NCBI GenBank assembly: GCA_017979445.1
Contig: CM030715.1
Coordinates: 9,850,187 to 9,914,186 of the forward strand
DNA length: 64,000 nucleotides
Direction: 5' to 3'
Source of the DNA: Akebia trifoliata
Taxonomy: Eukaryota; Streptophyta; Magnoliopsida; Ranunculales; Lardizabalaceae
Shown here piece after piece: positions 55,632 through 64,000 of this stretch; the first letter of the stretch is position 1, and each line of letters starts with the position of its first letter. The notes beneath the pieces are model-generated. The model searched no databases, was not told the DNA's origin, and saw only the letters and a program-made list of their open reading frames with translations. Made by a program: the position numbers and the translations under genes.

Positions 55632-57090
55632 GCATAATTCCAAGAAAACCCTTGGCGGCATCTGAGCATAGTTTCGAGAAAGCCCTCGGCGGCATCTGAG
55701 CATAATTCCAAGAAAACCCTTGGCGGCATCTGAGCATAGTTCCGAAAAACCCTCGGCGGCATCTAAGCATAATTCCAAGAAAACCCTTGGCGGCATCTGA
55801 CCATAATTCCAAGAAAACCCTTGGCGGCATCTGAGAATAGTTCCGAGAAAACCCTCGGCGGTATCTTAGCATAATTCCAAGAAAACGCTTGGCGGCATCT
55901 GAGCATAGTTCCAAGAAAACCCTTGGCGGCATCTGAGCATAGTTCCGAGAAAGCCCTCGGCGGTATCTGAGCATAATTCCAAGAAAACCCTTGGCGGCAT
56001 CTGAGCATAGTTCCGAGAAAACCCTCGGCGGCATCTGAGCATAATTCCAAGAAAACCCTTGGCGGCATCTGAGCATAATTTCAAGAAAACCCTTGGCGGC
56101 ATCTGAGCATAGTTCCGAGAAAACCCTCGGTGGTATCTGAGCATAATTCCAAGAAAACCCTTGGCGGCATCTGAGCATAATTCCAAGAAAACCCTTGGCG
56201 GCATCTGAGCATAATTCCAAGAAAACCCTTGGCAGCATCTGAGCATAGTTCGGAGAAAACCCTCGGCGGCATCTGAGCATAATTCCAAGAAAACCCTTGG
56301 CGGCATCTGAGCATAGTTCCGAGAAAACCCTCAGCGGTATTTGAGCATAATTCCAAGAAAACCCTTGGCGGCATCTGAGCATAGTTCCAAGAAAACCCTT
56401 GGCGGCATCTGAGCATAATTCCAAGAAAACCCTGGGCGGCATCTAGCATAGTTCCGAGAAAACCCTCGGCGGCATCTGAGCATAGTTCCGAAAAAACCCT
56501 CGGCGGTATCTGAGCATAATTCCAAGAAAACCCTTGGCGGCATCTGAGCATAGTTCCGAGAAAACCCTCGGCGGTATCTGAGCATAATTCCAAGAAAACC
56601 CTTGGCGGCATCTGAGCATAATTCCAAGAAAACCCTTGACGGCATCTGAGCATAATTCCAAGAAAACCCTTGGCGGCATCTGAGCATAGTTCCGAGAAAA
56701 CCCTCGGTGGTATCTGAGCATAATTCCAAGAAAACCCTTGGCGGCATCTGAGCATAGTTCCGAGAAAACCCTTGGTGGCATCTGAGCATAATTCCAAGAA
56801 AACCCTTGGCGGCATCTGAGCATAATTCCGAGAAAACCCTCGGCGGTATCTGAGCATAATTCCAAGAAAACCCTTGGTGGCATCTGAGCATAATTCCAAG
56901 AAAACCCTTGGCGGCATCTGAGCATAGTTCCGAGAAAATCCTCGGCAGCATCTGAGCATAGTTCCGAGAAAACCCTCGGCGGTATCTGAGCATAATTCCA
57001 AGAAAACCGTTGGCGGTATCTGAGCATAATTCCAAGTAAACCCTTGGCAGCATCTGAGCATAATCCAAGATAACCCTTGGCGGCATCTGA
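55632..57090 (-). repeat. 34-bp minisatellite, 43 units, with internal hairpin (element F)
   Basis: Forty-three head-to-tail units (three of 33 bp, the rest 34 bp) total 1459 bp. On the plus strand a unit is gcataattccaagaaaac then ccttggcggcatctga. A second type reads gcatagttccgagaaaac then cctcggcggtatctga. Each holds a 5-bp stem, CCAAG/CTTGG or CCGAG/CTCGG, around a 6-base loop. Because 34 is not a multiple of 3 and the unit has no stop in element sense, all three minus-strand frames stay open for hundreds of codons. I treat these as repeat by-products, not genes. Confidence 0.95.
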
Positions 57091-58849
57091 GCAAAATTGG
57101 CGAAGGAATGAAGGACTTTTGGGAAATAATGAATGAATTTGGGAAAGATTGATCGGAGTGAATTAAATAAATCTGGAAGATACTGAATCTGGAAGAGAAA
57201 TGATCGAATCCAAGAATGATTGGATCTAGGAATGAAAAAATACCATATTAGTTGATCTCTGGGCACAGTCAAATGTGAGATCCGTAGTGCTTTTGTTTGA
57301 ACCTCAAGGATTTATCCAAAAGTTTTATGAATTTAAAACCTGAGTTTGAATCTCAAGAGTTTTTTCGAAAAACTGCTATCAAGAGGGTAACCTTAAATTT
57401 GAAGTTCTTATTATTTTTTTTAGGATTAACATTGCTCAAAAACAAAATGTCCCTAGTTTGTCAATGGCATTGAAAATAATTGAACACATCATTAGAAAAT
57501 GCCCCTGGTATAAGGGGGAAATTACATATCTAGAGAAAAAAGAAAAAATGCCCCTTGTATGAATGTTTGAAATATTTGATTACCACAAGCGCAATAAAGA
57601 TCCAACTTTTAATTTTGATTAATTTTATTAAAGATTTTGAGTCAGGCTCAAGAGAACAAAATATTTCCTTTTGAGACTCATCATAGAATTCACCATTCTC
57701 TCCATTGGTTCACTTGGGGAAGTAAGAATTTTCAGATCGATCGTAGACAAGATACTTGTGGCTTCTGAATCTATGCCTGGTTTAAGCTGAGTATTTAACT
57801 TGATCATTCGGATTTCTGATGTTTCAGCTCGAACTGCTCTCAGCTTGGGATTTTCTTCTGTTTTTTTTTTGTATTGCTCTAACTTTTACCTAGATCGCCT
57901 TTTCAGGTTTTCAATCTATTGAACTTGCTCTAACTTTTGCCTAGATCGCCTTTTCAGGTTTTCGATCTAGCGAGCTTTTTTTTCTTGACTCTGATTGTTG
58001 CCAAAGTTGTCCTTTCAGATTTTCAAATTTGTGAGCTTGCCTTAATTTTTGCCTAAGTCGTCCTTTTTGGGTTTTCAACTTAGCAGGCTTCATCATTTTT
58101 TTTTAATCTTTTTCTTCTCCTCTGAAGTTCTAGAATTACTGTCTGATCATGCTTCGCTACCCTCCTTGACTTTTTCACACGGTACTTCAGAGGACTTTTA
58201 TAGGTAGGCTTGGGACTAGGCATAAAAAGAAAGGAATTTTGAGGCTCAAAAACCCAAATGCCCCTTGTGTGGCATTTCATTTAAAATTTTTTTCTTAAAC
58301 TTTCTTCCCCATTTTGGATGATATTTCTTTTTCTTTTGAATTTTTTTTCTTTTTAGATTTTTCCTTTGTCGGGGAATCTATATATATTTTTTTATTTTGA
58401 TGTGGTCGGGCCTGAAGTAACTTCCCAGGTTGCCTACGTACCCCAAATTTTTGGGATCAGATCAAAACGTAGTTCAGATTTTCCCTCCCCTAGGTTAGGT
58501 GATCGGGCTGAGAAAGAAAAAGGCATCATTTTTTTTTGAAAAGGCTGCAAAGGGCTGAGAAAGGAGATAATGAATTGGGTAGCAGGAAAATTAATTCAGC
58601 CAAAGATGGCCTCCTTAAATGTAGTACCATTTGATTCGGTCAAGGATGGTTGACTCTAGCAGTTCATTTCTTAAAGTCTGACGACTTTTCCAGACAGTAT
58701 TTTCTTAATGAATGAATTTCTCCAATTGGGTTCAGACTTTCTCCTATAGTCGAGGAGGAGTGTTCAATTTTCTTTAAAGTCTGATAGTTAAATCCTTGAC
58801 TTGTAAATGATGAGCTTTGACCTTTCTATCAAATGCATGGGTGACTCTT
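57091..58849 (-). other. Post-INT noncoding region of element F
   Basis: No gene. Third repeat module at about 57880-58090, hairpin AATGCC-CCTTGTGT-GGCATT (58257-58276) and block ggcctgaagtaacttcccagg (58410-58430). 57100-57260 is F-specific (repeated gaatgaatttggg and tctggaaga words). Confidence 0.65.
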
Positions 58850-59339
58850 CTTAGATAAGCTTGCACATGATACAGGGCTTTAACTCGTTTTCTTCGATCA
58901 AGTTTAATTCTTCATACTGCTATCGAACCCAATCTGTTTCTAACAAATGATTTTCCAACAAGACCCTGAGAGACGAAATTTCCATTTCAACTGGCAAGAC
59001 TACTTCCATGCAATACACTAAGGAGTAGGAAGTAGTTCTAGTAAAGGATCGAATTGAAGTTCGATAAGTCCATAGCGTGAATGATAATTTTTCTGATCAA
59101 TCTCGATGTGATTGACATATTTTCTTGATGATAGTCTTGAAACTCTTACTAACTGCTTCAACCGTTCCATTGATCTGAGGACGGTAGGGGGATGATTTCT
59201 GCTTCCGGATCTTCAACTTTAAACATAGAGTAATGATTTATGCTTTGAAGTACGACCCATTATCAGAGATCAGTTCAAAAGGTATCCCCATATCGATTGA
59301 TAATATGTGATTTGCAACTCAAGATGTAGTGAGGATAGC
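58850..59339 (-). pseudogene. pol: Integrase C-terminal remnant (element F)
   Basis: Minus-strand reading gives GIPFELISDNGSYFKA (second catalytic Asp), NGTVEAVSKSFKTIIKK (catalytic Glu) and WTYRTSIRSFTRTTSYS, then LPVEMEISSLRVLLENHLL. Stops occur after QSHRD, after DTDWVR-like sequence and at FKA. The first catalytic Asp and zinc region are deleted: similarity to C ends at about 59339 inside the ASRVA stretch. Confidence 0.8.
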
Positions 59340-59985
59340 ACTGATACATTTTATAATATCTTCTTTGATTCCATTGATATAGACGAGTATCTATTCCATG
59401 TTGAACAACACCCAAGCTTGTACCTAACATACCCTCATATGATCACACGAACAAGTCTTTCGAAATTTCTGAGTAAATTCATTATCCCCTCGTGTTTCTT
59501 TAGGGATAAGATGGTTTCTATTTGAATTTCTTTAGGAATTATTTTTTGTTTCGAGGTCAAAGACCTTTCCTTTCTTGATTAAAGGTTGAGCCCGACTCTT
59601 ATCTTCTTGTTCAGAAACGAAATCTCTCAAATTATTAGTCAATTCGTTAATGCGCTCGAGGTATTCAAAAATTTCCTTTATCCGATCAATTTCAGATGGG
59701 ACAACAGACACCTCTATAGACTCGATGAACTAACTCGACTCAATAGAAAAGAGTAGACTCAATCTAAGGAAAACATGACCTTGCTGAAAAAAAGGACTCG
59801 AGCTAACCCAAATGACTCATAAAAACTCAAGACAAGTACCCACACGAGTTTGATTAGGACTGAGGACTAAGATATTGCTTATAACCGGTAGGATTGAAGC
59901 ACTATGATCTTCAAAGAACAATTGGACGATGTTGAGAAATTTTGAGGTCATTTCTGACTGTTGACTTGATATTGACATTTACTCT
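59340..59985 (-). pseudogene. PR-RT linker and RT lead-in remnant (element F)
   Basis: Reading the minus strand, QLFFEDHSASILPVI, then IKEIFEYLERINELTNNL, AQPLIKKGKVFDLETKNN and EIQIETILSLKKHEGIMNLL match D's linker and the first RT segment in order (32000-32480). RT catalytic motifs are absent: the sequence jumps to INT at 59340. Several stops. Confidence 0.65.
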
Positions 59986-60679
59986 AACTGACCGGATTTA
60001 CAACCCTAGCTAGACGATAGACGATTGAGCTTAGATACAATGATAACCCTTAAAACCTCTTTGAAGGTGAATTTAACCAATTTCAGTGTCACCCATTGAT
60101 AACATTTTAAATGAACCCTGAGATTTTATTGAATTATGTGCACCAATCCATAAAAAAATTCATCCATTCAATGATTATCCAGAAGAAAAATAATTATTTT
60201 GCATTCTTGAAAATTATTGAAATTTTTTTATTTTTATTGAATAATAATTTTCACAAATCTAATTTCAATAATTTTTCATGCAAAAATAGATCTTTTGTAA
60301 ATCATTTTTCTTTTGAAAAATATTTTTCTTCCTCTTCTTTTTTTAGAAAACCTTTTTTTTTTTTTTGGGAAAACATTTCCTTTTGGAAAATCTTTCACTT
60401 CTGGAAAATACTTTCATTTTGTAAACCATTTTTCTTCTTTGAAGATGGGTTGGAATCCGAATTTAGAACATAATTTGATTTCCATTTGAATTTAAATGGC
60501 TCGGCCCATCATAATTGTTGGATCAAAATGGACTGGGTCATTATTGTAAAATGATGGATTCTTTATTGGGTCGGTGCACCCATTTTAATTTTCAAAACAA
60601 ATTTTTGATCCTTGAGGACAATCATACACTTTGATCTCATCATTCACATATATTCATCAATCCAAAGGTTCCATTCAAT
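59986..60679 (-). other. ORF1-gag spacer and distal leader remnants (element F)
   Basis: 59990-60180 matches D's ORF1-gag spacer (28920-29060), although gag and ORF1 themselves are gone. 60190-60590 matches D's leader at about 27250-27560 (cggcccatc, gggtcggtgcaccca). 60180-60440 is extremely T/A-rich. Confidence 0.55.
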
Positions 60680-61470
60680 AAATAACCTGGGAACACCCAC
60701 GATAAGTTCGAGTCGTGACCTATTGGGAAGGTTTCTAGACTCTAAGCTTACTACGTGCAATGCATTTTTATCTAGCCACCCTTGCCCAAGCACACCTGTA
60801 TACCTTTCGATATGTGGTGACTTGGTTTGATATACCGTATAGGTGATAATCTAAAACCTCAATACACTTCTCTGAAGTCAAAAACAGCCAGTTTAATCTC
60901 CAGTTGAGAGGTGGCGCACAATGCTGAGCAAGGGCTCACTTAAATACCTCTCGTCTAGAATAGACGTAGTCTATCCCCCTCATACAGTAGGGTACAGCGG
61001 GGCAAGATCTGCTTAGGCACCGGTTTTGACCAAGAAGTACAATTGATACACTTAGATTATCTTTTATACCTACGGGTACGAGTCAAGGGTTGTAGCTTTC
61101 ATAAATGGTTTGGCATCCCACGAGGGGACCAACCACGTACTAGTACTACGTTGGCAATCGGGACATGTGACTGTGTGGCTCACAATAGGTCAAAGGCTCA
61201 GGTCGCTCCAGCCTGGGTGCATCAATATACCTCTCAGAATCACCTGATCAGACGGTATTGATGCCCCCAGTTTGATATACCCTAAGGTACGTGACTGGAG
61301 TTGTGGTTTTCATGAATGACGTCGCATCTCGGAAGAGACCGGGCCACGCACTAGTACCACGTTGGCTATATGGGACGTGTAAGTGGGTAAAACAGTAAAC
61401 GTGCTTATGGTGTGTGCAAAATAGGGTGGGGTGTGCCTGGGGCCTTTTTCAAACACGTGGGCCCATGGGC
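60680..61470 (-). promoter_or_regulatory. Conserved noncoding leader core (element F)
   Basis: Nearly identical to 4285-5050 of A. Palindrome GTACTAGTAC near 61137. The second palindrome is GCACTAGTAC (one mismatch) near 61348. The hairpin ATAGAC-GTA-GTCTAT is near 60959. Confidence 0.6.
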
Positions 61471-61841
61471 CAGATTATATCATCACATATGGATATCAAA
61501 TGAATATTGATCAAGAAAATAATCCAAAACCCATCACATCGAAATTAAGATGAAATCAAGCCCATCACAAATATATCTTTCAAGATCATGGCAAATCAAT
61601 TAATGAGCATGGCATATAATAATTGATCAAACAAACATTGCAATAGGCATAATTTTTATAATTTTTAAGGTCCAATCAATGATCACTTTTGGGTGATCCA
61701 AAATAAATCGAGATTCCAATAGGTGTTACATTGATGATAGAATGACAATGGTTGAGATGAGCTCACTCTCAAGAACATTAATTGTGCCAACATTAGATAA
61801 ATTCATATTTTCTGTGAATTAGGAAAATACAATCTGAACTT

Positions 61842-62420
61842 GCATCGATGATATCTAAGGCTCCCGATAACGAAATCGAGTGAACTCAAGTTCTAAATTA
61901 ATCTACTCGATGAGGTCTACATTTTATTAATAGGTGTCCAGACTTAGTTCTCACCAGAATGTTCTGTAAAAACGTTTTAACGTTGCTGTCCCAACCTTCA
62001 TTCAGAAACAATTCCAGATTTATAGATTGAACTTGCATCGATGATATCTAAGGCTTCTGGCAACGAAATTGAGTGAACTCAAGTTCTAAATTAATCTACT
62101 CGATGAGATCTACGTTTTATTAATAGGTTCCCAGACTTAATTCTCACTAGAATGTTCTGTAAAAAAGTTTTAACGTTGCTATCCCAACTTTCATTCAGAA
62201 ATAATTCCAGATTTATAGATTGAACTTGCATCGATGATATCTAAGGCTTCCGATAACGAAATTGAGTGAACTCAGATTCTAAATTAATCTACTCGACGAG
62301 ATCTATGTTTTATTAAGAGGCTCCCAGACTTAATTCTCACTAGAATATTCTCTAAAAATGTTTTAATATTTCTGTCCAACCTTCATCATTCCATCATTTT
62401 CATAGGTCAATTTGAATCTT
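61842..62420. repeat. 193-bp tandem repeat, three copies, in the leader of element F
   Basis: gcatcgatgatatctaagg at 61842, 62035 and 62228, period 193. Same unit as in A (four copies). Confidence 0.9.
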
Positions 62421-62614
62421 TCATTATTTAGGGGTCATCAAAAAGTGATCCTTAATTGGAGAAAAAAAATGCAATACCCAAAATCATCTACAATCAAGAT
62501 AAAAAATAAATAAACAGAAAAAATAAATAAAATAAATCCAACTAAATAATAAAAAAAACTAGGTCATCTTGGCAATGCTCCCATACTTGGGATTTTTCAA
62601 GTTTGATCCTCAAT

Positions 62615-62634
62615 AGTCCCCAGTGGAGTCGCCA
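62615..62634 (-). other. Primer-binding site of element F
   Basis: TGGCGACTCCACTGGGGACT on the minus strand, one base from the 5' LTR. Same as in A. Confidence 0.85.
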
Positions 62635-62635
62635 C

Positions 62636-64000
62636 TGAAAGCGCCCTCGATCCGCGGGGTGAGCGGATCCGCTTTTGACCCTTGAAGTTTGGGAGTCGCC
62701 ACCTAGTTATTATGGTCTAGGAACCAAACTGACTCTAAACGGATGGAAAAAAACTAATCTACTACAGAAAATCCTGAATTCGGGGATCATGTTACGGGGT
62801 TGGAAGGTGTTAGGCACCAACCCCGCCCGGCCATTGCCGGTTTCTACTTATCCCAAATAAAGTTACATCACTAATGACAAACCTAGATTAAAAAAATAAA
62901 AAAAAAAACTTACCTTCGATCTGCAAAAGTGCTACTCCCTCAGATCTGGTGAGAATGGCTCCTTGTACCGTATTCCTTACTTTGTTCTGTCTCCGGATCT
63001 GATTTCTGATCTCCGAGGCAAGGTATCTCCTTCTTGGATCTGGATGCTTTGAATTTGTTATGGATTTTTGGGGTGTTTTTGAAAGGTTTTTAGGTATTTT
63101 TTAGGCTAAAATCGGAGTAGGGGTGTTAGGGAAGGAGTTGGAGCTCCAAAATTAGGGTTTTGAGGAGGTTGTGGAGGCTTCTTCACCTACTTCTTCTAAG
63201 GTTTTTTTCTTTGATACGAAAATAGGGTGTGGAGGCTCCTATTTATAAAGTTTTTAGAAGCATTAGGGTTTGATTAGGGTTTCTTTTAGGGTTTCAATTA
63301 GGGTTTTGAGTTAGTCTTTAGGGTTTTAGGGTTTTGACTTTAGTCTTATGAGATTGACTTGATTAGTTTAGATTAGGGTTTTGATTTAGGGTTTTGACCT
63401 TAGTCTTATGAGATTGGCTCGATTAGTTTAGATTAGGGTTTTGATTTAGGGTTTTGACTTTAGTCTTATGAGATTGACTTTAATACTTGACTCTAGTCTT
63501 ACTTAATTAACTTTAATTTTGACTTTCTTCTTATGATTGACTTTAATATCTTGACTTTAGTCTTGCTTGATTGACTTTAAATTTTTGGAGAACCCCCCTC
63601 CATTATTCTTTAATTCTTTGCACTCCCAATGGAGGGGTCATTTAAAGAAATATCTTGCGAACCATCAACAATTTTTCTTGAAAGCCTGATTGATCAATTT
63701 TTTGGTTTAAATTTTATAATTAATTTTATTAATGTTTCACTTTACATTATTTAATGATTATTTCGAAAATTTTAATTATTAAAATTATGAAATTACCATT
63801 TTGCCCTCGGAGAGGATTTTTTACGTTTTAAGTCGTTTTTCAATGTTCCAGGATGTTTTGAAATCAATTTTTCGTAAGGAATTCAATGAGAATGTTGGTT
63901 TTTGTCATTTATAAAAAATTTTGTGTGAAATGGTCGTGAATTTTATGAGGGGTATTTTCGTAATTTTGTCAAATTTTGTAAAAATTGGCGAAATGATTTA
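62636..64000 (-). repeat. 5' LTR of element F (cut by the window end)
   Basis: Starts tgaaagcgccctcgatccg on the plus strand and matches the 3' LTR (53524 onward) to the end of the window. It has one 60-bp U3 unit fewer than the 3' LTR by eye (units at about 63336, 63396 and 63456). The U5 inverted repeat has one mismatch. Confidence 0.92.
63239..63247 (-). promoter_or_regulatory. LTR TATA box (TATAAATAG), element F 5' LTR
   Basis: This would be the active promoter position for F, 20 bases before the caccctattttcgtat start region. Confidence 0.65.

Larger units (their letters stand above)
53524..64000 (-). mobile_element. Element F: non-autonomous Tat-type retrotransposon (5' LTR runs off the window)
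   Basis: Both LTRs are present on the minus strand with PPT and PBS correctly placed, giving about 7.35 kb between them. The leader, 3' block, minisatellite and post-INT region are retained. ORF1, most of gag-PR, and RT-RH-aRH with half of INT are deleted at three separate junctions (about 60190, 59985 and 59340). The LTRs differ at about 11 of 290 compared positions, fewer than in D. Confidence 0.92.

Noticed and set aside
55600..56442. 280-codon and overlapping long frames as protein-coding genes
   Set aside because: All three sense frames are open because the 34-bp unit lacks stops. No start context, domain or flanking gene structure supports a gene.
55632..57090. CRISPR-like array (regular 34-bp repeats)
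   Set aside because: Units are directly adjacent with no unique spacers, lie inside a plant retrotransposon and grade into variants. It is a minisatellite.

Overview
The window is plant nuclear DNA, very probably repeat-rich (heterochromatin-like) sequence of a flowering plant. It is AT-rich and contains no intact host gene. It is filled by nested LTR retrotransposons of the Ty3/gypsy Tat/Ogre type. Three things support that lineage: a primer-binding site complementary to a plant tRNA-Arg 3' end; a pol order of RT, RNase H, a second (archaeal-type) RNase H and then integrase; and an extra ORF upstream of gag in one copy. The LTRs are about 1.4-1.8 kb, start TGTAGACACCCC and end GCTTTCA. The species cannot be named from the sequence.

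Layout. (A) 1-8198, minus strand: an element cut by the window edge, with 5' LTR 6456-8198, PBS, long leader, an intact 485-codon gag and almost no pol. (B) 8199-11375, plus: a decayed RT-RH-aRH-INT fragment lying between A and C. (C) 11376-19053, minus: 3' LTR, PPT, a large minisatellite and INT-aRH-RH-RT, ending at a 100-N gap (19054-19153). Beyond the gap lies a decayed intron-containing plant-mobile-domain gene (about 19170-20600, minus), then a GTCAA-rich tandem array. (D) 21293-40878, plus: a complete but dead element with target-site duplication CAAAC. It carries ORF1 (DUF7745-like), gag, PR, RT, RH, aRH and INT remnants and hosts two solo LTRs with their own duplications (24890-26264, GATAT; 32695-34392, CCTAG). 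40884-53523 holds no gene. It contains two copies of a second, G-poor LTR family (from 42316 and from 51916) and a 5'-truncated old Tat element E (44280-47684, plus). (F) 53524 to past 64000, minus: an element with both LTRs, PBS, PPT and a 43-unit minisatellite, but nearly all coding sequence deleted.

How the parts relate. Only A's gag is an undamaged reading frame of real size. The other coding segments carry stops and frameshifts, so nothing here can transpose alone. A and F look like non-autonomous derivatives that keep the cis signals (LTR, PBS, leader core, 3' block, PPT). D appears to be the oldest well-bounded insertion (LTRs differ at about 8% of sites in the part compared by eye). 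F is younger (about 4%).

Most interesting signals: (1) B and D share many premature stops yet differ from each other less than D's own LTRs do, which points to DNA-level duplication after D inserted; (2) the 34-bp minisatellite in F has a hairpin whose two arms change together, and D has a related hairpin; (3) the 3' noncoding region is modular, with different minisatellites expanded in different copies; (4) a leader core with palindromes is shared by A, D and F; (5) a 293-base stretch has no G. Percentages and counts were made by eye, and no database or folding program was used.
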